NCBI RefSeq assembly: GCF_011752065.1
Contig: NZ_JAAIJY010000027.1
Span: 1 to 48,405 of the forward strand
Reading direction: 5' to 3'
DNA from: Actinomyces sp. ZJ308
Lineage (GTDB): Bacteria; Actinomycetota; Actinomycetes; Actinomycetales; Actinomycetaceae
Length of the DNA: 48,405 nt
Made by a program: the position numbers and the translations under genes. Each line of letters begins with the position of its first letter. Position 1 is the stretch's first letter. Shown piece by piece: positions 14,114 through 23,118 of the stretch. The notes beneath the pieces were generated by a model, which was not told the DNA's origin, made no database searches, and was given only the letters and a program-made list of their open reading frames with translations.

Positions 14114-14125
14114 AGTTCTTCTCCT

Positions 14126-14815
14126 TCAGCGGTCCGAGCCGTAGACACCGCGGTCCTGGTCGCGCACGACCTCACCGCCCTTGAGCTCGATGACGCGTTT
14201 ACGCATCTGGTCAACGATCTCGTCGTCGTGAGTCGCCATGACGACCGTGGTCCCCTGCCGGTTGATGCGGTCGAGCAGACGCATGATCCCGACCGAGGTT
14301 GAGGGGTCCAGGTTTCCGGTGGGCTCATCGGCAAGGAGAAGCTTGGGCCGGTTGACCATGGCGCGGGCGATGGCGACGCGCTGCTGCTCACCCCCGGAGA
14401 GCTCGTGCGGGAGACGCCTCTCCTTGCCTGCCAGCCCCACAAGGTCGAGGGCCTCCGGCACGGCGGAGAGGATGTAGTGGCGGGGCTTACCGATGACCTG
14501 GGACGCCAGCGCCACGTTCTCCAGGACGTTCTTGTTCTCCAGGAGCCGGAAGTCCTGGAACACGAAGCCGATCTCCCGGCGCAGCTGAGGCACCTTCCAT
14601 GAGGAGATCTGCGACAGGTCGCGTCCCAGGACGTGGATGCGTCCCTTGGTGGGGCGCTCCTCACGCAGGACAAGACGCAGGAAGGTCGACTTCCCTGAGC
14701 CCGAGGCGCCCACGAGGAACACGAACTCGTCGCGGTTGACCTTGATGTCGACGTCGTCAAGTGCCGGACGCGCCCCGCGTTTGTAAACCTTCGATACGTG
14801 GTCGAAGCGGATCAT
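14126..14815 (-). CDS. ftsE: Cell-division ATP-binding protein FtsE
   Basis: From ATG 14815 the protein has 229 residues, the typical FtsE length; the frame extends 16 codons further up but GGGAG supports this start. Walker A is GASGSGKST, the Q-loop FVFQDFRLL, the signature [14 protein letters not shown], Walker [13 protein letters not shown] and the switch ATHDD. It powers FtsX in the divisome. First gene of the ftsE-ftsX-M23 operon. The prfB gene that often precedes ftsE in actinobacteria is not here; a divergent hypothetical gene is. Confidence 0.95.
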   Translation of the reverse strand: MIRFDHVSKVYKRGARPALDDVDIKVNRDEFVFLVGASGSGKSTFLRLVLREERPTKGRIHVLGRDLSQISSWKVPQLRREIGFVFQDFRLLENKNVLENVALASQVIGKPRHYILSAVPEALDLVGLAGKERRLPHELSGGEQQRVAIARAMVNRPKLLLADEPTGNLDPSTSVGIMRLLDRINRQGTTVVMATHDDEIVDQMRKRVIELKGGEVVRDQDRGVYGSDR

Positions 14816-15030
14816 CTGCTCGTTGCTCCCCTGCTGCGCCCCGAGCACGGCGCCCGGGTTCATGGCGTTACGGTCACCGTATGCGCCAACACGCCAATTT
14901 CCCGCCGTGACACGCCCACCATCGATGTGGCTTGTCCTGGCGACACCAAGGTGTGATGCTCTTGTGATCGGAGGAACCGGACGAACCGCGCTCCAACAGC
15001 TGACCGGGAAGGCGTTCTAGGCTTGGCCGC

Positions 15031-15603
15031 ATGAGTGAGATCTCCTTGTCGCAGGCATTGTCACGGGCCTTCGAGGATCGCGTCGATCTGGGGTCCTGGG
15101 CAGGTTTCACCCCTTCACTGGCCCAGTTCCTCGATGAGGTGTGCCGGCCGGAGCCGAGACCGGCCACGCAGTGGGGAGAGGCTCCCGACCAGGCCATTGA
15201 TCCCTCCGGAGGAACCCTGCTGCTGACTGCTCCCGTCCCCATGGTCAAGGCGGAGGAGCTGGTCCAGGAGGGGCGCTGGTCGCGACTGCTGTCGCGGCTG
15301 GCGCTGTCGGCTGCCCCTGTCCCGTCGCCTGACCTGCCGGGCATGGTCCTCATCGGTCGCTCCGACGGGATCGAGGTGTCTCTACCCGAGCTTGATGCAC
15401 AGGGCAGAGTGCTGCTCGGTCCCACCGAGCGAAGGATCCTGGGCGCGATCGGATGGCAGGAGACCAGTCATGTCTTCACCCGGCTGCTCCCCGACGGCGA
15501 GGAGACGGCCGAGCTGGTGACCCGCATCCTCATTGAGGTGCTCGAGGTCGCTCATCCCGCGGACCTCGACTATCTTCTCCGCGCGCATTCCGAGGTCAGC
15601 TGA
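15031..15603 (+). CDS. Conserved-looking hypothetical protein
   Basis: The 190-residue soluble, acidic protein shows clear coding bias but no recognised motif, signal peptide or membrane segment. It alternates helical and strand-like stretches (for example SRAFEDRVDLGSWAGFTPSL at the start and LVTRILIEVLEVAHPADLDY near the end), and may be a small alpha/beta chaperone-like fold, but I cannot name a family with confidence. It is divergent from ftsE and ends 8 bp inside the 3' end of the convergent SSB gene. Confidence 0.75.
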   Translation: MSEISLSQALSRAFEDRVDLGSWAGFTPSLAQFLDEVCRPEPRPATQWGEAPDQAIDPSGGTLLLTAPVPMVKAEELVQEGRWSRLLSRLALSAAPVPSPDLPGMVLIGRSDGIEVSLPELDAQGRVLLGPTERRILGAIGWQETSHVFTRLLPDGEETAELVTRILIEVLEVAHPADLDYLLRAHSEVS

Positions 15604-16270
15604 TCTCCGTCGCCTCCTCGACGAGATCGTCGGCGAGCTCATACGCCGGCCATTGCCGCCCGGTCTCCAAGGAGGTCGGACCGATGACGGCGGGCTCGGG
15701 GCTCTGAGACGGCGCATAGGACTCCGATGAGCCTGCAGGGGGCTCAGTCTCCTGCGAGACGAGGTCCGAGGTACTCGAGGTACTCGAGTTGCTACTGTCG
15801 GCCGGCCCCTCGGTGTCCCAGTGATCCGATGAGACGCGGTACTCGCTGCCGGACTCGACCTCGGTGTCACCGGCACCGGCTCCTGAGGAGGCGGAAGGCG
15901 CTGACTCCGAAGCCCTGACTCGCGCGAAGCGGGACTCTCCTCTGGTCAGGTCATGCCCCGCGGCCTGCAGCGTGATGACGTTCGTCTCGTGCTTCCTGCC
16001 GTTGCTCTCCCATGACTCCTGAGAGAAGCGCCCGGTCAGCAGGACCGCATCGCCTTTGCGCACCGAGTGACTCAGGTTGACGGCGAGCTGGCCCCACGCC
16101 TTGGCGGTGAACCAGATCGTGTCGGCGTTGTTCCAGCCCTGATCGGTGCGGTAGGTCGGTGTCACGGCGACGCGAAGACGGCAGTAGGGACGGGCGTTGT
16201 CCCCGACACGGGACAGGACCGGATTCGTTCCGACAACGCCCTGGACGGTGAGTTCGAGCTGACGAGTCAT
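15596..16270 (-). CDS. Single-stranded DNA-binding protein paralog with long acidic tail
   Basis: From ATG 16270, after AAGGAG, the protein has 224 residues. Residues 1-115 are an OB-fold SSB domain (LTVQGVVGTNPVLSR, YCRLRVAVTPTYRT, TIWFTAKAWGQLAVNL, SVRKGDAVLLTGRF). The following 100 residues are Ser, Glu and Pro rich and probably disordered. The protein ends in VEEATEIS and lacks the acidic D-D-D-I-P-F tip that recruits repair proteins in housekeeping SSB, so it is more likely an SsbB-like paralog used in recombination or competence. It may be transcribed with the GTPase genes upstream, though a hairpin lies between. Confidence 0.85.
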   Translation of the reverse strand: MTRQLELTVQGVVGTNPVLSRVGDNARPYCRLRVAVTPTYRTDQGWNNADTIWFTAKAWGQLAVNLSHSVRKGDAVLLTGRFSQESWESNGRKHETNVITLQAAGHDLTRGESRFARVRASESAPSASSGAGAGDTEVESGSEYRVSSDHWDTEGPADSSNSSTSSTSDLVSQETEPPAGSSESYAPSQSPEPAVIGPTSLETGRQWPAYELADDLVEEATEIS

Positions 16271-16293
16271 GAGGAGGCTCCTTGGTCGTGAGC

Positions 16294-16312
16294 GGGCGGC
16301 GCTCTGCCGCCC
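16294..16312 (-). terminator. Small GC hairpin between GTPase gene and ssb paralog
   Basis: GGGCGGC (16294-16300) and GCCGCCC (16306-16312) form a perfect 7-bp stem with a 5-nt loop, 24 bp upstream of the SSB start and downstream of the GTPase stop. It could be a weak terminator or an attenuator in the leader; no U run is present on the minus strand. Confidence 0.35.
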
Positions 16313-16438
16313 CTTGACCACAACCGTGCTCGTCAGACCCCTCACCCGCCCAACGGTCCCCGCGCTGCGTCCCCGCACGAACGCCAGCAGGTGCAGCACC
16401 GTCGGCTGTGGCCACCGAAAGACCGCGGAGATTCTGGC

Positions 16439-17941
16439 TTACAGTCCCAGGGCGGCCTGCAGCACCCGATGCTTCTCCAGAACTCTGGCGGCGGGCCGGC
16501 TCAGGCCGCGCTCGACCACGGACTCCAGTCGAGCACGCACCTGCTGCCCGTAGCGTTCAGCCTCGCGGCGTGCCCTGGTGCGCCGACGCACCGTGGCCAG
16601 CAGGACAGCCATGATCCCGAGGACGATGAGGCAGACGGGGACGATCTCGATGCTCTGGCGCAGCGCCTCAAGCCCCTCCCGGACCACGGAGGCGACCAGC
16701 CACGACACCCCGCCGATGGCCAGGAGCAGGCCGCCCCACCACAACAGGTCGATCACCGGCTGACGGTGTCCCGGCAGCGGGACGGAGCCGACCGCCTCAG
16801 CGGTCTGTCCCGCCAGGGTCTCAGGCGGGACCACGGACGACTCCATGCTTCGGGCCCAGGCCGGCGGCAGCCCCTGCGAGGTGCGGTGAACCCAGGTCGA
16901 GTGAGCCGAGGCCACCGCGGTACGAGAGGGAGGCTCAGGACGGGCCAGGGCCCTGGGTAGGACCCGCGACAGACCGGCTCTCACCGAGTCCTCCACCGCC
17001 TGGGCTCCTGAGGCCTGCAGCAGCACCTTGGTGGCGTCCTCGGTCAGATCGGCATTGAGCTCCACCTTGTTCTTAGCCACCGTGGGACGCAAGCGCCGCG
17101 TGATCGCATCGAGCTCGGCAGAGGCGGTACGAGCCGCATTGGACTCCCGGGCGACGCGCTGGCGCAGCAGACCGCGTACGACGTCGAGATTGTCACCGCG
17201 CACCGCCGACACCGGCAGCACCTGAACCCGGCTGAGACCGTCCTCCTTGAGAAGAGAGCCGACGTCGTCGAGCAGGCTCGCCAGTCCACTCTCCGGAAGG
17301 GTGTCCACCTGGTTGACCAGGACGAGCATGTCCTCCTGACGGGCGCCCAGCCCGCGCAGGTAGCCGTCGTGAAGGGCTGCGTCGGCGTACTTCTGCGGAT
17401 CAACGACCCAGACGAGGATGTCGGCCAGCGGCACAAGTCGGTCCACCTGCAGCGAGTGCTCCGTGGTCACTGAGTCGTAGTCGGGGACGTCGAGCAGGAC
17501 CAGGCCGGACATGCTTCCCTGGTCCTGTGCGTCAAGAAGTGAGTCCCTCCGGATCCGCCGCTCCGAGGAGACCCCGAGAAAGTCCAGGAGCGGACCGGCA
17601 TCGTCGCCCCAGGAGCAGGCGGCGGCCCGCGACGTCGTGGGCCGGCGCGCACCGACATCGGCGAAGTTCAGCTGGGTCAGGGCGTTGAACAGGGATGACT
17701 TTCCCGAGCCGGTGCCCCCGAACAGTGCCACGACCGTGTGATCCACTCCCAGTGCCAGGCGTTGCGCCACGGCATCAAGCGCCTTGTGAGCGGGGATCGA
17801 CAACGAGGCCGGCACCTCGGTCGGGCACGTGCGCAGGGCATCTCGAACCGCGTTGAGACGGGCGTCGAGGCGCGCGGCGTCGAGCACCTCGAAGTCCGTC
17901 TGCGTGGCGGACGAGGCGGAGGAGGCGTTGGGCTGGCTCAT
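16439..17941 (-). CDS. Dynamin-like membrane GTPase (second of pair)
   Basis: The 500-residue protein carries an N-terminal GTPase domain: GGTGSGKSSLFNALTQ (P-loop, about residues 75-90), DVPDYDS (G3), and VNQVDTL (G4). A long helical region follows, then two C-terminal membrane helices (LLWWGGLLLAIGGVSWLVAS and VPVCLIVLGIMAVLLATV, about 400-465) and a basic tail. The plan fits bacterial dynamin-like GTPases that act on membranes. It overlaps the upstream GTPase gene by ATGA (17938-17941), so the two are translationally coupled and probably form a heteromeric complex, as the paired DynA/DynB of Streptomyces do at septa. Exact orthology is not established. Confidence 0.85.
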   Translation of the reverse strand: MSQPNASSASSATQTDFEVLDAARLDARLNAVRDALRTCPTEVPASLSIPAHKALDAVAQRLALGVDHTVVALFGGTGSGKSSLFNALTQLNFADVGARRPTTSRAAACSWGDDAGPLLDFLGVSSERRIRRDSLLDAQDQGSMSGLVLLDVPDYDSVTTEHSLQVDRLVPLADILVWVVDPQKYADAALHDGYLRGLGARQEDMLVLVNQVDTLPESGLASLLDDVGSLLKEDGLSRVQVLPVSAVRGDNLDVVRGLLRQRVARESNAARTASAELDAITRRLRPTVAKNKVELNADLTEDATKVLLQASGAQAVEDSVRAGLSRVLPRALARPEPPSRTAVASAHSTWVHRTSQGLPPAWARSMESSVVPPETLAGQTAEAVGSVPLPGHRQPVIDLLWWGGLLLAIGGVSWLVASVVREGLEALRQSIEIVPVCLIVLGIMAVLLATVRRRTRARREAERYGQQVRARLESVVERGLSRPAARVLEKHRVLQAALGL

Positions 17942-19539
17942 GCTGTGGCTCCGGGACGGGTGAAGGGCTTGAGCTCGCCCGAGCGCAGGCGCAGCGCAGC
18001 GGCGAACCCAGGAGCGGGGGCGAGCGAGGTCGCCGCCCCCTTGGGGACTGTGGCGGTCAGCGCCTCCGTAACCGCTTCCACCAGGAGGGTACCGGCCTGA
18101 AGGGTCTGCTCCTCCAGCCCCAGACGCCTGGCGGCTAAGACGGCTCCGTCGACACCGGCGGCCGCGGAGATGAGGAGGTCGATGACGCTGGCGGGGGTCA
18201 GTCTACGAATATCCTGCGGAATCTCGATATTGGCCTCGAGGTAGCCGACCCAGGCATCGATGGTCGCCACCGCTTCATCGCCCTGCCCCAGGATCTTGGC
18301 AGCACGCTCACCGGCACCCACCTCGGCCCAGGCTCGCTCCGCCTTGGCACTCAGGGCGGCGATCGCGGCCTGGAGCTGGTTGGCAAGTGCCTCGCGGGCA
18401 TCGTTGGCCAGGTGGGAGAGCCCCTCGGCACGGGCCTTGTCCGCCTTGCCCAGGAACCCCCTGCGCATCCTGCTGCCCTGCGCCAAGGAGGCCAGCGGGC
18501 CGCCGGATGAGGCCAGGGTGATCCACCGGGTGGCGGTAGCCCCCTGGCCCGCGGAGCCGGATGTGATGTCGGCGCTCAAGGACTCGATCGCTCCATCCCT
18601 CAGCCGCTGACACTCCTTCTCCAGGTCCTGCGCCACCGCCTCCTGGGCATCGACGTCATCAGCCAGGTGCTCGAGGTCAGTGCGCAGGGTGCTCCACACG
18701 CCTCTGCCCGTACGACGCACAAGACCGGCGGCGCGGTGACGGCCGGCAAGGAGCTGCAGCCAGTCGCGCAGCTCGGTGACCCCTTCACCCGACAGCAGCC
18801 CCTCGTGCGGTCCGGCGTCCGGGACGACGAAGAACGGCGCCTCCGACAGCCCCAGCCCCTGCAGTCGGGTGATGAGGTCGCGGCGCACCTCGGCCAGGAT
18901 CGTTGCCGGCACCCGGTTGAGAACCACACCGATGGGGGTCTCGCGTCGTGCGGCCTCCTCCAGGGTCATCCAGGGCGTCTGGTCGCCGTAGCGCGCCGCG
19001 GTGGTGACGAAGAGCCACAGGTCGGCCGCCTCCAGCAACCTGCCTGCCAGCGTCCGGTTGGCCTCGTGCACGGAGTCCAGGTCCGAGGCGTCGATGAGAG
19101 CCAGGCCCGCTGGGATGGCAGCGGAGACCTCCTGACGGCATACCTCCGTCAGAGGGTGCTCGCTCAGCGACTCCATGTCCTCGGGGTTGGCCACCAGGAC
19201 GGGGACCCGAGTGGTGGGCCGCAGCACTCCGGCGTCCGAGACCTCCTGGCCGAGCACGGAGTTGACGAGGGTCGACTTTCCCGCACCCGTGGAGCCTCCG
19301 ACAACCACGATGGACGGGATGTCGGCGTCCTGAAGTCGGGGAATCACCTGATCACGGACCTGTCCGATGAGGCCGTCGCGCAGCGTGCGCGCAGCCTCGA
19401 TGCCATGGGAGCTCAGGGTCAGGTCGAGGCGCTCGAGGTCCCTGACCAGGTCAGTGAGGACATCGAGGAGCTGGACACGACTCAGCGAGGAGACGGGGGC
19501 ATCGTCCTCGGAGTGGTGCGAGGGGACAGGAGCGGGCAT
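17938..19539 (-). CDS. Dynamin-like GTPase (first of pair)
   Basis: The 533-residue protein has GGSTGAGKSTLVNSVLGQ (P-loop, about residues 81-98), LIDASDLDS (G3) and VLNRVP (G4). The remaining 300 residues are mostly helical with Ala-rich stretches and no obvious membrane helix, so membrane attachment would depend on its partner encoded immediately downstream. The similar layout of the two proteins suggests an old gene duplication. A role in septation or membrane repair is inferred from the class. Confidence 0.85.
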   Translation of the reverse strand: MPAPVPSHHSEDDAPVSSLSRVQLLDVLTDLVRDLERLDLTLSSHGIEAARTLRDGLIGQVRDQVIPRLQDADIPSIVVVGGSTGAGKSTLVNSVLGQEVSDAGVLRPTTRVPVLVANPEDMESLSEHPLTEVCRQEVSAAIPAGLALIDASDLDSVHEANRTLAGRLLEAADLWLFVTTAARYGDQTPWMTLEEAARRETPIGVVLNRVPATILAEVRRDLITRLQGLGLSEAPFFVVPDAGPHEGLLSGEGVTELRDWLQLLAGRHRAAGLVRRTGRGVWSTLRTDLEHLADDVDAQEAVAQDLEKECQRLRDGAIESLSADITSGSAGQGATATRWITLASSGGPLASLAQGSRMRRGFLGKADKARAEGLSHLANDAREALANQLQAAIAALSAKAERAWAEVGAGERAAKILGQGDEAVATIDAWVGYLEANIEIPQDIRRLTPASVIDLLISAAAGVDGAVLAARRLGLEEQTLQAGTLLVEAVTEALTATVPKGAATSLAPAPGFAAALRLRSGELKPFTRPGATA

Positions 19540-19868
19540 GTGCCAACACTATGAGCACATCAGGGCAGAGTCGACGATTGATCTCGACAGTTCGCGCCAT
19601 GAGTGTCGGGAGCTCGGCGAGAATCTCCTGTTACTCCACTGTGATGATCGAGATCATGCGCCCGACGTCGCGAAAGCGAGGAGCACCTCCCCTCAGAGGC
19701 ACGACAGACCGGGACCGGACCAGGACAGACGCAGACCGCCACCGGCGGCTCATACGGCAGGCAGGACCATCAGTCCTCGGCAGGACATCGTCGTCACGCC
19801 CGTGCGACCCAGCGGCCCGAGTGGTCGGTCATCCTAGGAATCTCAACCTTTTCGAGGCCGATACCCAG
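19540..19868. other. Gene-poor stretch between GTPase start and tRNA-Arg
   Basis: No convincing gene is seen. Open frames here lack ribosome sites and coding bias. It must contain the promoter of the minus-strand GTPase operon, but no clear hexamer pair was picked out. Confidence 0.5.
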
Positions 19869-19941
19869 TGCCCCCGGCCGGACTCGAACCGGCAACCTGC
19901 GGATTAGAAGGCCGATGCTCTATCCATTGAGCTACGGAGGC
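19869..19941 (-). tRNA. tRNA-Arg (anticodon TCT)
   Basis: The cloverleaf reads leftwards from 19941. The acceptor GCCTCCG pairs with CGGGGGC (one T-G pair), the D arm has AGCTCAATGGATAGAGC, the anticodon loop is CTTCTAA and the T arm is GCCGG-TTCGAGT-CCGGC. CCA is not encoded. The anticodon stem has a non-canonical closing pair. Confidence 0.9.
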
Positions 19942-20336
19942 GTGCGCAAGCGCTCGACCAGCCTACGCCATCAGCGGGGAGGCTCCAGTCCCCGACGAGA
20001 GTCGCCCCAGCGTCGCCTTCAACACCAACAGGCGATCACGAGCCGGTCACGCCGCCATTACGGGAGCACATCCAACCGGGCGTGCGGCCGATTCCGCACG
20101 CCCGCTTACAACCAGCCTCCGCGCCGCTCTCCACACGGGCTGCAACGCAGCCGTGACAGCACTGCAACCACGCTGTGACCAGCCAGAACGACAGCCCGTG
20201 GCGATCAGCGCCCTGGACCACGACAGAATCTCAATGTAGTCAACCTCATACTGGATAGTCCTTACTCTTAGCGATGACGGCGAAACCCCAGTATCGTGGC
20301 CGGAGCCCCGCCGCACGCCCCTGGAAGGACCGCGCC
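19942..20336. other. Intergenic region upstream of FHA-ABC gene
   Basis: No gene recognised. It probably holds the tRNA-Arg promoter (minus strand) and the promoter of the FHA-ABC gene; TTACTCT near 20262 could be a -10 box for the latter. An ATG at 20274 is in frame with the FHA protein but has no ribosome site. Confidence 0.45.
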
Positions 20337-23030
20337 TTGCCCACTCCCGCACTCATCGTGCGCTCCCTCTCTGCTCAGGCCTCGCTGGATCCTCATACCT
20401 TCACCACGCCTTTCACCGTGGGAAGGTCACCTGACAGCGATGTTCAGATCGTCCACCCCCTCGTGTCTCGAACGCATCTGCTGGTGACCCCCACCCCATC
20501 CGGGTGGGCCGTGAGCTGCCAGGGACGCAACGGCATGCTCGTCAACGGGGCCGTCACACGTGAGGCGCTCGTGACCCAGGGCACTCGAATCCAGCTGGGT
20601 GACGCCTCAGGACCGGCTCTGGGACTCACCCCGGTCGTCTCCGACGCCGCTCCTCACGCCGGGCCCCCCATTCAGTCGCAACCGATGGGTCAGCCTGTCC
20701 GATCAGCACCGAGCGCACCCTTCATCCCGTCCCAGCCAAGCGCGGCTTCAGCGCCACAGGCCACCCCCCACCCCCAACCTCCTTCCTCGGGTCTCCCCCC
20801 GACAACAGCCGTCCCGTCACAGGCCCGCCCCATGCCCCCGGCCATGAGCTCAGCGGGTTCAGCGGCCACCTACGTCGCCTCCGGAAGCCCGCAGGGAGCG
20901 CCGTCGTCGAGCTCGGCGAACTCCGGCGTCTTCCCCTCCTCCCGACACACGCTCAAGTCCTTCCGCATCACCTCCTCGGGCACTATCGGGCGAGCCCCCG
21001 ACAACACCCTCGTTCTGGACGACCCGCTCATCTCCAAGCACCACGCCCGTATTGACGTCTCCGCCAACGGCATGGTCGTCACCGACCTGGGATCCACGAA
21101 CGGCGTCTACGTCGCCGGCCAACGAGTCTCACAGGTCCAGGTGACCCAACCCGTGCTCCTGGGACTGGGATCGACCTTCATCGCCCTGAGTCCCGATGGG
21201 CTGTGTGAGGTCCAGGTCGCAGGCGGTGCCGGCGGCGAGCTGGTGGGCAAGGACCTGACCTTCCGCGTCAACAACGGCAGCCTGACGCTGCTCGACGGAA
21301 TCTCCTTCTCACTTCCCGGCAACGAGCTGCTGGCCGTCGTCGGACCGTCAGGAGCCGGTAAGTCGACGCTGCTCAAGGCCCTCACCGGTGAGCAGAAGGC
21401 TCAGGAGGGCCAGGTGCTCTTCAACGGGCTGGACGTCTACGAGCACTATCCGGTGATGCGCAACAAGATCGGAGTCGTCCCCCAGAGCGACGTCATCCAC
21501 TCCGCTCTGACCGTCCGCAAGACTCTGGAGTACGCCGCCGAGCTGAGATTCGCCAAGGACGTCACCAAGACCGAACGGCGTCAGCGCATCGCCGAGGTGC
21601 TGGAGGACCTGGATCTGACCGCGCACGTGGACAAGCGCATCAAGAAGCTCTCAGGAGGACAGCGCAAGCGAGTCTCCACCGCCATCGAGCTGCTGACCCG
21701 TCCTAGCCTGCTCTTCCTTGACGAACCCACCTCCGGCCTGGACCCTCAGCTGGATCGCGACGTCATGGACCTGCTGGCATCCCTGGCCCACGGGACGCGC
21801 CCCGGTGACAGCGGCCGCACCGTCGTCGTCGTCACCCACAACGAGAACCACATCGATCGGGCGGACAAGGTCCTCATCCTGGCGGCCGGCGGAAAGCCCG
21901 TCTACTACGGCTCCCCCCGCGAGGTGCTCTCCTACTTCCGCCAGCGACTCAACGAGATCGCCTCCCAGGGACGCCTCCTGCTCAACACTCCCAAGGGCAC
22001 GCTGCCCGACCCGCCTGCCGTGGACGGCTACGCCGATGTCTATGCGCTCATCCGCAACCACACTGCCGAGCTGCGCCAGTACATGGAGGCCACGGTGCCC
22101 TCGACGCGGCGCGGCGGGGCTCCCGCAGCGGCCGCCGCACCGGCCACTCAGGAGAAGCCGCCCAAGCAGCAGTCCGTGCTCCGGCAGGTCTCAACGCTCG
22201 TGCGACGTCAGCTGAGGATCGTCGCGGCCGACCCCTCCTACCTCGCCTTCATGCTGCTGCTCCCCATCATCATGGGACTGCTGACCAAGGCGATCGAGGG
22301 CAGCGACGGCTTCGCGGTCCCCCACTACCCGGAGCCGACACCTCCGACACCGGAGAACCCCACTCCCCAAATCATCAAGTACTCCAGCCAGGCCATGCAG
22401 CTGCTGGTCATTCTCATCACCGGGGCGGCCTTCTCCGGCATGTCGGCCACCATCCGCGACCTCATCGGGGAACGGGACGTCTTCCTACGAGAGAAGGCCG
22501 TCGGGCTGAGATCCGGCGCCTACCTCTTCTCCAAGGCAGTCATCCTGGCTCTCATCACCACCGTTCAGACCGCGCTGATGATGGGAATCGCCCTGGCGCT
22601 CAACAAGGGCCCCACCGATGCCGTCATCCTGAACGGGTGGCCGGGACTGGAGCTGGCCTTCTGCTGCTGGGCCGTCGCCTTCGTCGCCGGCCTCCTGGGA
22701 CTGGCGGTCTCGGCGATGGTCTCCTCCTCCGAGCAGGTGATGCCGGTGCTGGTGGTCACCATCATGGCTCAGCTGGTCCTGTCCGGAGGCATCATCCCGA
22801 TCTCAGGACGCGCGGTCTTCGAGCAGCTGGCGTGGTTCATGCCCTCCCGATGGGGCTACGCGATGGCCGCCTCCACCTTGGAGATGCTCGCGATCATGCC
22901 CAACCGCGACGACGCGCTGTGGAAGCACGAGACCGCGCAGTGGCTGACGAACTACGGCCTGCTCTCGGCCATCGGCCTGGCCTGCATGGTGGCCTGCTAC
23001 ATCGCCCTGGCCCGCCGAGGGCGGCGCTGA
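20337..23030 (+). CDS. FHA-domain ABC transporter (Rv1747-like)
   Basis: TTG 20337 is chosen because GGAAGGA lies 7 nt upstream; an in-frame ATG at 20274 would add 21 residues. The 897-residue protein has two FHA domains: residues about 8-95 (VGRSPDSDVQIVHPLVSRTH) and 205-300 (IGRAPDNTLVLDDPLISKHH, then LGSTNGVYVAG), joined by a Pro/Ser-rich linker. The ATPase domain has GPSGAGKST, LSGGQRKRVS and LLFLDEPTSGLDP. The C-terminal 280 residues form an ABC-2 permease with six membrane helices. FHA domains bind phosphothreonine; mycobacterial Rv1747 has the same order and is phosphorylated by PknF. Here a membrane Ser/Thr kinase is the convergent neighbour. Substrate unknown, probably a lipid-linked envelope component. 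Confidence 0.92.
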   Translation: MPTPALIVRSLSAQASLDPHTFTTPFTVGRSPDSDVQIVHPLVSRTHLLVTPTPSGWAVSCQGRNGMLVNGAVTREALVTQGTRIQLGDASGPALGLTPVVSDAAPHAGPPIQSQPMGQPVRSAPSAPFIPSQPSAASAPQATPHPQPPSSGLPPTTAVPSQARPMPPAMSSAGSAATYVASGSPQGAPSSSSANSGVFPSSRHTLKSFRITSSGTIGRAPDNTLVLDDPLISKHHARIDVSANGMVVTDLGSTNGVYVAGQRVSQVQVTQPVLLGLGSTFIALSPDGLCEVQVAGGAGGELVGKDLTFRVNNGSLTLLDGISFSLPGNELLAVVGPSGAGKSTLLKALTGEQKAQEGQVLFNGLDVYEHYPVMRNKIGVVPQSDVIHSALTVRKTLEYAAELRFAKDVTKTERRQRIAEVLEDLDLTAHVDKRIKKLSGGQRKRVSTAIELLTRPSLLFLDEPTSGLDPQLDRDVMDLLASLAHGTRPGDSGRTVVVVTHNENHIDRADKVLILAAGGKPVYYGSPREVLSYFRQRLNEIASQGRLLLNTPKGTLPDPPAVDGYADVYALIRNHTAELRQYMEATVPSTRRGGAPAAAAAPATQEKPPKQQSVLRQVSTLVRRQLRIVAADPSYLAFMLLLPIIMGLLTKAIEGSDGFAVPHYPEPTPPTPENPTPQIIKYSSQAMQLLVILITGAAFSGMSATIRDLIGERDVFLREKAVGLRSGAYLFSKAVILALITTVQTALMMGIALALNKGPTDAVILNGWPGLELAFCCWAVAFVAGLLGLAVSAMVSSSEQVMPVLVVTIMAQLVLSGGIIPISGRAVFEQLAWFMPSRWGYAMAASTLEMLAIMPNRDDALWKHETAQWLTNYGLLSAIGLACMVACYIALARRGRR

Positions 23031-23068
23031 CCTCACTCATCACAGCCACTCACTATCGTCCGTACAGG

Positions 23069-23105
23069 CGCCGGGGTGCCAACCCAGCTGGTTGGCACCC
23101 CGGCG
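23069..23105. terminator. Bidirectional terminator between FHA-ABC and kinase genes
   Basis: A perfect 16-bp stem (23069-23084 with 23090-23105) and CAGCT loop sits between the two convergent genes. Confidence 0.85.
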
Positions 23106-23118
23106 TCCGTGTATGAGG

